64,000 nucleotides of DNA. It comes from Paralichthys olivaceus (taxonomy: Eukaryota > Chordata > Actinopteri > Pleuronectiformes > Paralichthyidae). Below are positions 48,475 through 60,777 of the stretch, piece by piece. The stretch spans positions 1,570,001 through 1,634,000 of the forward strand of contig NC_091099.1 in the NCBI RefSeq assembly GCF_024713975.1, in the 5' to 3' direction. How positions within the stretch are numbered: position 1 is the stretch's first letter; every line of letters begins with the position of its first letter. The translations under genes were made by a program, and so were the position numbers. The notes below the pieces were generated by a model that was not told where the DNA came from, searched no databases, and saw nothing but the letters and a program-made list of their open reading frames with translations.

Positions 48475-50849
48475 GCAGTCTCCTGTTTCAAATCGCAGCA
48501 GAAGTACGTCACAATCTTTCACAGCATTACGATCAAACATGAGCCCAAATTTTCAATAATTCTTCTTTTGGTCTTCATTTCTATTTTCACTGCGTCGTGA
48601 AAGTCACTTTACAGGAACCGAACATTTGACATGTGAAACTAATACATCGGTTAAAATGGGTTTTAAGCAAAATGATGTGATTTCAAACTGTCCTCAGGAG
48701 AATATTCGTTGTTTCTTGTAAAGCTTTAAAACATTTTACGTGCTGTGCCTCGTTGTGGTGCAGACCCTCACGTTCTCAACAACATCTGTTTCTTTTAGCC
48801 ACAACAGATTTGGTGAATCTAAGTGCAGTGTAATTTTTGGTCATTATGCTATATCACAATATCAACGTCACTATAAACCTATAATCTGCACGATCTGCAT
48901 GTTTGTTAAAGTTAAAAGAAGAGACATAAGTTACTGATGATTACAACAAGTTTAACGCAGCGATGACGAATCAAATAATGTTCTCAGTGTGTTACAAGCA
49001 GTGTGATGTGTATGTGTAACTGGTATAAAGAAATAGTAAACGATCTGAACAGAATTTATTGCTGTAAAGAGTAAGAAGAACTGTTTGAAGGAAAAAGAGA
49101 CCGATGGAGGCTTGACAGTGGCTCTTCAGAGGGACAGTCCCAGCTCCGTCAAACCCACTCAGGTGTTCGGACTTTCCAGGGGGAGGGTCGTAATGTCAGA
49201 CCCTCCCCGATAACCAATAAGATTATATCACGACGTGGGACCACAAACGATAGATGTAATGATGGACCAGTCCGATCAGTAACAGGCGTGGCCCTTCAGG
49301 ATAGATGAAGCGGAGCAACACCACTGATAGTCAGAGTTTTTCTCTGGTGTGGCTCCGGCTCGCTGCTGAACGCTCTCAGGTTTTCTCGTCGACAGTTAAA
49401 ACTCTGCTGCTTTTAAGTCGACTTCTCCTGTTTTTTATTCAACTGAATTTATGGACTATTCGACCACAAGTGGAACTTAGTTTTCACCACAACATAAGCT
49501 CATGGTCTGAAGCACGAGCAGCATTCGGGACATCTCGCGATGTTCTGTTGACTTCACTCACTGTGTCAGGTGCATAGTTTAAAAGGGTTGAACTCAGGGG
49601 CCTTGTTACGGATCAGGCAACGCAGGCAAGTGCCTGCGGCCTGGAGCTGAGACGAGGCCTCAGAGAACGGCTCAGTCCATTTGTCCACAGCGAGGACAGT
49701 TTTGATTTGGTGCCATCCGAGACATGGGTGTGTCTTTTGGGAAAAATATTAAATTCACCAAACAGGGCGTCAAAGAGAGATGTTATAAATTCAGGTCGAG
49801 AGTACGAATACATGTTCTCGTGCAGGTGCTTCTGTCTACGTACGTGCATTACTCTCTTGATGTGCATTTAAATGTTTGTAATAACGCTTCTCGTCTTGTA
49901 AGTCTAGTCTTCATGTTTGTATACGTCCTCTTTGTGTTTTATTAGGTGCTGTATAAATACATTTATTTGAAGGAAATAAACTCTTTGAATCTAAAACGAC
50001 ACGTAGGCTTTATGTGACTTCGCACAAGAGGCTCATGTACGAGACACAGCAAAGACACAAAGACACTAAAGCTTGTTCTCCTGTGGGACGTCCTGCTTTT
50101 TCCACAGATGCTACTCCTCGAAAAAAGGATGTAACATGAGGAGTGTGTTTGCATTTGTGTGTGTGTGTGTGTGTGTGCATTGATTACATAATGCAGTGAG
50201 CAAACCATCCCTGCTGAATAGCAGCTTTTCGTGCTTCCTACTTCTTATTAATAGATACGTGTCCTCGTTTACTCAGAGACTTGAAACTCAGCGTCCTCAC
50301 GATGTTTGTTAACAACAGAGTCTTCGTCTCTGCAGCACAGACAGGACAGTCTGTGCAGATACAGCTGTTGATGTATGGAAAGTTCTGATGATCTCTGTGT
50401 ACCCTGAACAGTACTAATACTACTAAAACAAGACATGGAAGTAGATTACACGTGGTAATACTGTGTTCTGTCTGATATTTACATACATGCACAAACTATA
50501 GAGCAAAAGAAACAATATGAAATTTTACACATCTTGGTTCTGCAGCAAAATCTGAAAATAATATCGTATTTTTTTGCCGCAACACAAATGAATAACATAT
50601 AAAATGTTAACGGTTTCCAGACAGAACACACGGCAGCTCCATCCAAACCAAGTCACACACAACACAAGCAACTGAAAATCACTTCTCTTACCACAGCAGA
50701 AGAAAAATGAAGTTTACATTCAGTCGCCGGCGTCCGGACCTCGAGACGAGTCTTTCCTAAAATTCACTCATGGCCCTGAGACGTGACACAGTAAAGAGCA
50801 TCAACACACAGAGAGGCAACACTGAGGGATTAGAGGAGGAGAGGATGGA

Positions 50850-51130
50850 GCTGCCTCCTCCCTCCCTCCCTCCCTCCCTCTTCCTCTGCAGCACTCCTCC
50901 CTGCACCCCACCCACCCAACCCCCACCACACGCACAATGGTTCAGTCCACCTCTGTGCTGCCGGACGAGCAGGAACCTGCCATTTGGTGGACGGGGGGTC
51001 TGGGGTGGGGGTGGAGAGGGGATTGGAAGAGGCATATGGGGGCGGCTGGTGGGCTGAGGGGGGTGGATGGAGGGAGACAGGGCGGGATGGAGAGAGGGAG
51101 GGAGGGATGAGGGAGGGATGAGGGTGTAGC
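50850..51130. repeat. C-rich then G-rich asymmetric tract
   Basis: A (CTCC)n block and CCCACCCACCCAACCCCCACC on the plus strand are followed after 60 bases by GGGGGGTCTGGGGTGGGGGTGG and GGAGGGA purine repeats. The halves are roughly complementary in composition. Confidence 0.8.
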
Positions 51131-51239
51131 GAGCGACAGATGCGTTGACTTAGTGTGAGAGTGGAGACGGTTGATGAGAGACTTTCACTACGCTGATGGA
51201 AACAGATGCTGAATAAATGTACAGCTCAGCGTCTTTCTG

Positions 51240-51275
51240 TCTTTGTTAAAAATAAATAAATAAATAAATAAAGTT
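51240..51275. repeat. (AATA)n microsatellite
   Basis: Seven AATA units. Confidence 0.9.
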
Positions 51276-51772
51276 CTAGAGTGAATAACAATACTTTTCC
51301 TACGGATCTTATTCATTTCACCCACAGAGCTCAGCAGTGAGGGAACCTCATTGATTTTCTGAAAAGAGAATTTGATTCTCGGCCGTAATATTTTAAGAAT
51401 CCGAGGTAGAATCATCAGAAACTACCTCCTCCATGTAGTAATCCACAAGTTCATATATTTACATGTGTTTTCATGAAGGGAGAAATACTACACTACCCAC
51501 AATCCTCAGGTGTACATCTCTGATGGGTGGAGCTCGCTGTGACCATGGAAATGTTCAGCACAACTGTAAAAAAACATGTCGACTCAGATCTGATTATTCT
51601 GCAATCAACATTATTTCTATTTGTTTTTAAAGAAATCATTCACAATGGTTTATGGGAAACGTGGTTCCTTCACGCTCGCAGTAATTATCTCCAGTCTTGT
51701 TTTCCATTTTCCAAAATGCTGGAGCATTAAAGTTTAAAGGGTTATGACGAGGTTTTATGTTTCTGGGTAGAA

Positions 51773-51822
51773 TTAGGTTAGGGGTGGGGGTGTGGGGTGA
51801 GGGTGGGGGGTGAGGGGGATTA
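51773..51822 (+). repeat. G-rich tract with G-quadruplex pattern
   Basis: GGTTAGGGGTGGGGGTGTGG and a following GGTGAGGGTGGGGGG contain more than four runs of three or more G separated by one to three bases. Confidence 0.8.
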
Positions 51823-51969
51823 GGCATTCAGCTGTAATGCGTAAGGGGCTGGAGAAGAGACGAGGATGGGTCCCCATGATTATAGTATAACAAGTATGTA
51901 CTGCAGAGCATATGGAGCCTCCATCATGTGCTCATTAGTTTGTTCAGGCTGGAAGGGAAGCAGCTCAAT

Positions 51970-52028
<59 letters not shown>
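51970..52028. repeat. (CA)n microsatellite
   Basis: Perfect CA run of about 29 units. Confidence 0.97.
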
Positions 52029-52030
<2 letters not shown>

Positions 52031-54214
52031 TGTTATCTGGTGTTGACTTTGTCTTCTGGCAAAAAGAGGAAAGTGAAGAAATAATAATCCTGTTAATGAA
52101 CAGTTTGTTTGTGCAGATTTATCAAAGTTATGTGTCACGTGACTGGAAACTCACCGAACGTTATTCTGCTGTAATTATCGGATAATTTACCGAATGGCTG
52201 CTTTAATTACAACGATGTCATTTTAATCCTCATTGTAATTAGCGTTAATAATTATGAATGCAGCTCATGTTAAATAACTAAAGCAGTAAAGTAACAGGCT
52301 TTTATTATGTGGTGAGTGTTGTATATTGTCAAACATGGGGTTTTCATCCTGTATCATTTATTGCTGAGTCACAAATACTTTATAAAAGTAATATAGTAAT
52401 AAACAGAGCTGCTGTTTCTGTCTCAAACTATTTGACGTTTCCCTCCGTCATCAAATCGCTGGTGAAAATACAACGAACCATCACACGTGTCTGAAATGTT
52501 AAGTTTTCCTCTCCGGCCTGCGATGAAACAACCGACACCTACATCATCTCCACCCTCTGACGTGAGACGCCTGGACAAAGAGAAGCGCTCCCATCAGAGA
52601 CGTCTGTGGGACGTGGGTGTTCAATAATTCAGTTTCAACTGTGAAGCATGTTATAAAAATTGAAATGGTCTCTTGATAGAGCGGCTCCTTCGCCCCTGCT
52701 CTGTAGAAAGAGACGAATCACCGTCTCTTGTGCTGCAGATACAAGACGATGACGATCACTGGACGGTAACAGGGTCGAGACGCCGCTGACGGACGGCGTC
52801 ACTTTGTGATATTTGTTACTCTCAGTACAGAGCGAAGGAAAACTGCTCCATCTAATTCCATGTTTCCATCATCAACATGGGCTCTGGGATGACTTGGTCC
52901 ACATTTGGTCACAGAGCTCCCCCCTCGGGTATACGCACATGGTCTGGACCAGCTGGCCTTAATCCCCTCCACTGCCATCAGAGTGACTGGTGGGTGGGTT
53001 TGGTTTGATCCGCTGTCGGTAATATACGGCAAAAGATGTCCACAAACAAATAAACACACACGCACACACACGTAGCAGAGGATGAGGGACGTCCTTAATC
53101 CCAGTAGAGCATAAAGCTGATGGCAGAAGATTACACTGGACCCATCATGTCCGCCAGTCGAGCAGGAAGTCAGCTTGAGAAGCAGGAAACCGGTGTCACG
53201 ACGAGTCGATGCAACAGATCTCAGGCCAGCGAAGACGCTGGCATGTTAGGGTTTCGATTTAAATCTCTGATTTCTGAACTGAACACAGAGCAAATGATGA
53301 GATTTCATTCAGAGTCGACACAATGGATGGAAAACACGTGGAGATCCTGTCAATCTGCTCAATCGCAGTGTTTGAACTTGAACGAATGATTTTGTGACGT
53401 GACCCGAGAAACTGAAGACTGGGGGACGGAGGCCGGGGTCGTCCGAGCAACAGCGTCAGAAGGTTGGGGTGAAGGGCGAAGGTGCAGCTTCGTCCCTGTT
53501 TCATGTAAACCGACAATAAGAGGTCAACATTAAACTCAAACAGATTCATATGAACCTTCTCTTCTCTCATTACCACAGAAATCTCGACCTCATCTTTCTT
53601 GCACCTCGGGTCACTGCCGCCCTACGAGCAAGTTCCTCATCTCACCAACATCGTCCCTCGTGAAAAATCTCTGAGCTGAACCCAAAACATTTCAGCCGGT
53701 GCAGAGAACATCACCCAAAACTCTGCATTTAAACTCTGTCACCCCAAAAGAGCTGAAGCCGAAGGAGAAAAGAGTTTTAACAAGACTTCGGATGGATGAT
53801 TCTGCAAATTAGATCCTGAAGGATGAGGTTTCAGAGACGGATCTGCTTTGTTTGGTACCACACAGCAAATTAAATTGGTTTAGTTTGGCTCGGGCTGCCA
53901 AAAATATGGTGCTGCTCATTCTGCGGCCGGAGCAAACTGCAGTAAATCCTCATTAATGAAAAGGAGTCGGACATTAAATCAGGACTGTGATTCAGCTTCT
54001 CCACATCTCATTTAGAAACGTGGGTGTTCAGACAGCTCTCAGCGGTGATTCGTCAAATTCTGAACGTTCCCTCTCAGACTTCTTTCTCTGTTTGCTCCTC
54101 GTTATTTAAATAGTTGTCGAAGCGAATTCGTTTTTTATGGTAAATAACAAAAGTAACAGTTGATTTCTAAAAAGCCCATCAAACAAAAGTATTTCATGTT
54201 TTAAGTGTTTGTCT

Positions 54215-54437
54215 TGTGTTGGTAGATAGTATTAGATAGTATTGTGTTTGTAGATAGTATTAGATAGTACACCACACTTCAAACATACGGTACATGACAC
54301 ACACCACCTCAAACAAACATGACACACACCACCTCAAACATACATGACACACACCACACCTCAATCATACATGACACACACCACACCTCAATCATACATG
54401 ACACACACCACACCTCAATCATACATGACACACACAT
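54215..54437 (+). repeat. Two adjacent tandem repeats (TAGATAGTAT and ACATGACACACACCAC)
   Basis: GTAGATAGTATTAGATAGTA is present twice. It is followed by about six copies of a 24-26 base unit built on CATACATGACACACACCAC with CTCAAA or ACCTCAAT spacers. Confidence 0.85.
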
Positions 54438-54924
54438 GCAGTTAAGTTGCAGACAGCCTGAAACAGCTAATACCCCCAGTCCCTCTTTTTTTCTCCTGCC
54501 ATCATCACTTTACTTCCTCTCCTCCTCCTTCTCCTCCCTCCATCCTCTCTCTCCCTTTTCAATTACACTCCCTGCCTGGTTTTCTTCCCTGCATTATAAA
54601 TCAGGTCAACCCGAATAGCACTCTCCCACTCTGCAGTACGTCTGGGCCTGTGACACAGTGGGAAACAGAAATACTCTGGATCCATTGTAGAAATGGGTTT
54701 GAAGCAGATAATCTATGACGGTTCAGAGGCTGGTTTCACTTCAGGCAGGAGACTGTGTCCAGAATAATAATTAAAACACAGTTTCCGCATCGACAGAAGA
54801 AGAAGAAGCTAAAAGCTAACGACTGATCCAAATGTGAAATTAAAAAACATGACACGTCCAGGGGGATGAATATTAAAGACATTAGATAGAAAATATAGAC
54901 AACATGACAGTTGGGAAATATCTG

Positions 54925-55690
54925 GATGGCCCCCTGGTGGCTGGTTGCAGTACAGGTCATAAACCCCACCTCCTCCATGTTAGCAGACGGTCACTGCACG
55001 TCCCCCTCCACTAACCTCCACTGGACTATTTGACTCTAAATGATCCTAATCTACTTAAAGGTCCAGTGTGTAAGATTCAGGTGAAACGATCTATTGGCAT
55101 AAATCTAATGTAGAATAATCCTCAAGATGTTTTCACGAGTTCGTTTCATCTAAATTATATGAATTGTAGTTTTCTTTACCCCAGAAAAGACCCTTTATAT
55201 TCAAATACTTTATATTCAAATACTGTATATTAACATGGAGGGGACCCTCTCCAGGAGGCCGCCATGTTTTTTACATTAGTCCAGACTGGACAAACTAAAA
55301 CCTTTTGAGTTTTTATGACGACTGAAGCTGCCACAGGTTGTTTTTCATGTTCTGAAGGAGAGGGGGAGGGGAGGGGTGTTCAGCTGCAACATGACACTTC
55401 ACCACTAGATGTCACTAAGTTCTACACACTGCACCTTTAAGACTTGAAACTAGAGATCGAGACATAAAGAGTTTATGTCGCCCTCTGCTGGTCATGGAGA
55501 GAATACAGGTTTCAGGTACTTGAGCATTGCGGAGTTTATGTCCATTTTTATAAACAGTACATGGTTATGATTGACAGCTGAGACTGATTGACAGCAGACA
55601 TCAAGATGGCGGCGTCTGCATCCAAAGTGTTTTGGCTTCATCTTTGTTCAGCAGGAGACATTCGAGATGTGTCGTCCATCTTTACAGTCA
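54925..55690 (+). mobile_element. Family B element interrupted by a family A insertion
   Basis: The left part (GGCCCCCTGGTGGCTGGTTG to CCTAATCTAC) and the right part (ACTTGAAACTAGAGATCGAG to GTGTCGTCCATCTTTACAGT) resemble one teleost repeat family. A complete family A element at 55055-55440 sits between them. No coding capacity. Confidence 0.55.
55055..55440 (+). mobile_element. Family A non-autonomous DNA transposon, copy 3
   Basis: It has ends TTAAAGGTCCAGTGTG and CACTGCACCTTTAA, in inverted orientation to each other. It is about 386 bases, very similar to copy 2 over its whole length, with a short internal duplication of TTTATATTCAAATAC. Confidence 0.85.
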
Positions 55691-56093
55691 TTACTGTTAA
55701 CTAAGATTATTGTCTAAATCCAGGAATATCCAGAATCTGATAAAAAAACTTTACTTTAAAACATTAAACGTCACAAATGTTCAGTGATCTCTGGCTGAAA
55801 CCTGATTGGGTAAGAGGATGGTGAGTGGCAGCTGTCAGTCATCATCTGTCGCTTCACTGAACCAGACACATTAACTCACAACCAGAGAACTGAACCTCAC
55901 GCCTGCAGCTTGATGCTCCTCCATCATTCATCATCACACTGGACTACATCCTGTTTTTATTATCATCACATGTCTGAGCTTTAATTACTGCTGCACGAAC
56001 AAATGAGGAAACGATAGAGGAGGTAAAGATGGAGGGTTTGTTACTCACCTTATCTCCTTTTGGAAATGAGGGAGGAGGCGGGGATTTCCCTTT

Positions 56094-56142
<49 letters not shown>

Positions 56143-56202
56143 GGATGTTGGAGATCCCAGAGCATCAACGCAGAGAGAGAGAGAGGGAGGGAGAGGGAGA
56201 GG
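56094..56202. repeat. (CT)n followed by GA-rich block
   Basis: About 23 CT units (56094-56141), a 33-base spacer, then AGAGAGAGAGAGGGAGGGAG. The two blocks can pair. Confidence 0.9.
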
Positions 56203-56279
56203 TTAGGTTTCTTGATGCAGTCTAGACAAGGTCTGAATACTTATCAGCTCTGTGTGTGAGCAGTATCACAATAAGAAGT

Positions 56280-56315
<36 letters not shown>

Positions 56316-56326
56316 ACACACACACT
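56280..56326. repeat. (CA)n microsatellite
   Basis: CA run with one TA interruption. Confidence 0.95.
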
Positions 56327-57563
56327 GAGTACACTCTTGTGTATTTTATATGAACACACCGTCTGTTATGATATAATTTTCTCTTCAGTTCGTGTAAAAG
56401 AATAAAAATACCACAGAGCCTCGGCTCCAGCAGAAGTTCAGCGTAACTCACAAAAACATTTTATATTATTTCCAAACTTCATCACGTTTCACCTGCTACA
56501 GCAGTATTTTATAATTTAACTTTAAATTATATATATGTGGAAATCATCTGGCTTTAAGGCAACAATATATATATATATATATAAATAACTTTACCTTAAG
56601 GCAGCAGCCTGATAAAAAAAGAAATGATGGTTCAGTGTTTCCTCCTTCAGTCCATGAACATTTGTTCTATGTAACTTTGGTGAGTGGGTTCGATCTCCTG
56701 TGAGAAGAACTGACTGAGAGTCCGTTTTTTAATCTTGCACGATTCAAAAGTAAAATAGTCCGAATATAAAAACCTACCACAGTTCCGACAGTGTCATCTT
56801 GAAACCTGGAAAAGTTTAACAAAAATAAAAAGGGTCCTGGGTTAAAGTCAGAATGATGAATTCTATTCCACCACATTTACAGTCTGAGTCATTAAAGGTC
56901 AACAGACGCTGTCAGTTTATCCCACAAAGAGAAACACTGACCTCTGCTGGTGTGACTGCAGCCCTGAACTCTCCTCTGATCCAGAAAATCTAAATGAAAA
57001 CAGTTCGTGTGAGAGAAAATACTACATTTCTATTGTATTAATACAGAAACAGCCATTATTATAAACACTTTAATATCACACCTGTTATTTTAATGTCTCG
57101 ACACGTCTGTTAAACTTTGTTTCCTGTGTTTCTCTTCTTCTGTTTCTGTCTTGTTTTTGGTCTGAGTGGATTTAACCAAGTTTTAAATGTCTTGAAGATT
57201 ATCACTGTCATTACTAAACCTGCCTGAGCAGCAAAGTAACCCGTTAGTTACAGAAATGACTGTTAGCTGAATTTAGGGCGCTCTCTGAAATGAGAGATTT
57301 TGGAAGAAGTCCCTCAAAGAAAAGCACAAATGATTTTGTTTACATATAAAACATACTGTGCATTTAAAATTGTTGGATTGAAATGATGTAGAACTTGCTA
57401 GTGTTCAGATATTTGTTTGGTTTTTCTTTCTGACACAGGAACATTGAATATTTACTCTAATGGACAAAACTGAAAATATGTAAAACACGTCTGGAAACAC
57501 GATCCTGTAACAAAAGAATAAAAAAGACCAAACAAAGCGATTCTCAAATTCTGACACCAAGTC

Positions 57564-57569
57564 TTTATT
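57564..57569 (-). promoter_or_regulatory. Candidate polyadenylation signal of ndrg4
   Basis: AATAAA on the minus strand, within AAAAAATAAAGACTTGG, the spacing and context expected near a transcript end. Confidence 0.4.
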
Positions 57570-60338
57570 TTTTACTTGCTACTCGATCAGTACATAGACA
57601 GAGACAGTTTACCTTGTATATGTATTAATATATATTTAAACTTAACGGTACTTAATGACAACAACGCAGCGCTTCCCCTCTCGATAGAAACAAGCCCACA
57701 GGGAAGAACCCCCCCCCCCCCCCACAATATGAAACAATCCAGACGAGAAACAGAAACAGAACTTATTGCTCTATACAAATCATCATAATGTTAGCGAGAA
57801 GAAAAGTAGCGGTACACATGAACAAACATCATTATATCAAGATGAGGTTACACTTCTAGTTCTGACTAGAAAAAAGAGGAAACTCCGAGGGAGGAAGAAC
57901 AGAATCGATGTCGATCTTCACGATACAGAAGCGTTAAAAGTTAAAGCGTCCGGCTCAGGTGACCCGCTCTCTAAATAAAAAGTATCTACAAGTGCAAGGA
58001 GGACCGAGGTCGATACAAACTGATCCAGAAACAGCTTACGGGCGGCGTGGGCTTTCAAAGGAAACGGCTTACGGGACGTCACTACGTGGAGACGTTTAGG
58101 AGGAGCAGGGTTTTTTAATGTGCAGGGTTAAAGGTCAAAGATGTGGGGCCGCAAACCATAGTGAGGGCGGAGTTGACGATACCGTACAGCACTTCATCGA
58201 GGGGACGGAGTACATTCAGGAGCCCCCCCCCCACCCCACCCCCCCCACCCCCCAGGCAGATGTTGATGGTAGAAAATATCTGAAATATTATCGTGTACAA
58301 ACTGTGCTACATGCAAACTTCAGTGTTGGTGAAATGAGGAATGACTGTTTTTAATCAGACCAGTATCCTCCCATCATCTTCATCATCTTCATCATCACCA
58401 TCTTCATCATCTTCATTTCACGTTTTTTTAGTTTCAGGCTTCAACAACAACAACAACAAAAAAAAATTCTCCAGCTTTGACAAGATCACATTCTTTCTCT
58501 TTGACATTCATTCGTTCTCTGTTTTCCAGAATCTCTCTCCCTCTCTCTCTCTCTCTGTGTTGTGGGAACAAACTCTCCTCTTCATCCCTGGCGCCCCCTG
58601 GTGCACAGAAACAGCACAAACACCAGCGCTACTTTAGAAAGTGACTTCAGCTGATAGCCCTTTATGGTGGCGGCCGGGCTCGCCTGTGAGGGCCGGGGCA
58701 CCTTGAGAGTTTTTTTTTTTTGGCAGTTGGGAAAGGGGAGGGGTCGTCGGCTGGGGGTTGCCCTACATTCCGAGCTTGGAGCCCAAATGGCTCCAAAAAA
58801 GCCCCGCCCCTTACAGGACGCCTCAGGCAAGCGCGCACCTCAGCGATTGGAAGCTACGCCCCTTCTGACAGGGGACCAAAGGGTGTTTTTGTAAAAGTGG
58901 AAACAGTTGAAGGGGATTATGGGACATGAACACGCACATTACCAGGGGGACGCCAACTCTGAACGCCACCGACGAGGCGGTCCAGTGTTCGAACAGACAA
59001 CACGGTACAGCTTCACTAAAACTGAGCCTACATACAGGTACTGCACTGTCCAGACTATGGCTACTCAGCACATCGAACAACACGCTACACACATAGCAAC
59101 TCCTACTGGTGATTATATCTTGTTGATGCATGTGTTGGAAGTTTCGTCTTTGGCTGAGTTCCCTCTCAGAGTCCAGACGTGTGGACGGACGCTGTGAGGG
59201 AAGGCCGTTCAGAACGAAGAGAGGGGTTTGTCAGGTCAGCTCCTGGTTCTGCCTCGGTCCCACCCTGGTCCGGTTTGGTTCGGGTCAGAGCGTGATTGTC
59301 GCGTTAGAGACCACAAACAGCCGACTACGGCCAGAACCACGTTCACGCACCAGAGTCAGGCTGCGTTCGCACAGACACGACAAAAGAACGACGCACAGGT
59401 TGAATCTCACGGTGTAACACAGAGTGTGAACGCAGCCTGGCAGACTGAGGATGGTGGTTTGATTATTAACATGGTGCTGATGGAAAATTCTGCTCTATAG
59501 CTGCTACTACTCAGATACTACAATGCCCCATGATGTCACACTCACATGCATATATACATGTCCATTAATATTTATTCTAGCCTATTCTCGTGTCGTGGAT
59601 TTTCTAAGAAATGATGACACACATCTTAAAGCTGCACTCAGCAACACGACACCGATGCGGCTCCAGGATTAAAGTTTGGTCCTGTGTGGTTTAACGTCAT
59701 GTTCTAATTAGTGTGAATCAGTTTATCTTCTATGTGATGGTCCCACTTTGTAATTTAATCTCACACAGATACTTAATATTCCTCTCTGAGGCGTAAATCT
59801 ATTCCTAACTTCACATGCCACATTATTAATAATAATTTCATTTGATTTGTTAATCAGTTAAACACCATGCACCATATTGATATTTCCACAGAAACTGATT
59901 TTAGGTTAGTGATTAAAGTTCAATTCTACCTGTGTGTTGTTATGAATCTGTTAATAAATCAAAGTTCATTAGTCACGTTAGTTACTTCATATTTAAAATT
60001 CACTGGAATGGATGCAGCTGTTCACAGATACCACGCTTTATATTCCACAATAGTTTGATATGAACTCTCACCAAGTGCAGCTCTAAGTCTGTGTGAAAAG
60101 CTATTCAGGCTAACGAATCTCCTCTAAGCGCTACAGGTCTGGACTACGATAGGCTGTGCTCTGCTGTCCGTCAAACTCTGGACACACCCCTTGTGATGGA
60201 GAGAAATAAACAACACAGAGAGAGAAACTCACACATCTGTACAACAACTACAACAACAACAACAACAAAACTTATTTTGCTCGCAACTCTTTCTTTGTCA
60301 GCCCCTAAAAATGAATTCCTCCTCCTCCACCTCGTGCA

Positions 60339-60386
60339 CGTACTCGTACTTATACTCGTACTTATACTCGTACTCGTACTCGTACC
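60339..60386 (-). repeat. Hexanucleotide (ACGAGT)n array in the ndrg4 3' UTR
   Basis: About eight units on the gene strand alternating ACGAGT and ATAAGT. Confidence 0.9.
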
Positions 60387-60777
60387 ACGTTATGACCAGC
60401 GGCTCTTCCACACACGTTGCTGTGTGGACTGTTGACAGGCAGGTCCTTCGCTTTTTTCCGGGGTTGGGGGGGGAAGGAAAGAGGGGTGGGAGGTTAGAAA
60501 GGACGCAGGCAAAGAATGAGGAGACAATTAGCAAACACAAGAATGAAACCAGTCGCCTAAACGGGGGTGAAGTGGATATTCATAAGGTGTGGGGGGGTTT
60601 TAGTAGTAATACATATGATATTTTACAGTGGGGGGGGAAGAAGATGGCCGACAGAGAGAGCTGTCTTCACCTCCTTTCTGTCTCCTTCACTTTTTTTAAA
60701 ACACCTCCCACCGTCACCCTCTGTCTCTCTCCATCCCTCTAGCCCCTCCCTCCCTCCCTCCCTCCTTCTATGGCTCT

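Larger units (their letters stand above)
44931..57545. other. Large intergenic region between sv2b and ndrg4
   Basis: The first few hundred bases (to about 45200, where TTTTCAG/GAGTG could be a 5' UTR exon acceptor on the minus strand) may be sv2b leader. Beyond that no coding exon was recognised in 12 kb on either strand. The region holds two minisatellites, several microsatellites, C- and G-rich tracts and a nested transposon composite, listed separately. Open frames of 60-105 codons here have no family resemblance. Confidence 0.5.
57550..60777 (-). other. Probable ndrg4 3' UTR
   Basis: Follows the ndrg4 stop on the minus strand without any other gene signal until an AATAAA at 57564-57569. 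NDRG4 transcripts carry long 3' UTRs in vertebrates, so about 3.2 kb is reasonable. It contains a hexamer array (60339-60386), a TCATCTTCA array (58372-58417) and homopolymer C and T runs. The exact end is inferred from the hexamer only. Confidence 0.45.

Noticed and set aside
49590..49720. Possible repeat with GCAGGCAAGTGCCTGC palindrome
   Set aside because: It looks repeat-derived, but I could not tie it to a second copy in the window or to a known family with confidence.
52799..53071. 90-codon minus-strand open frame
   Set aside because: Low-complexity CA-derived start and no family resemblance; possibly an old repeat.
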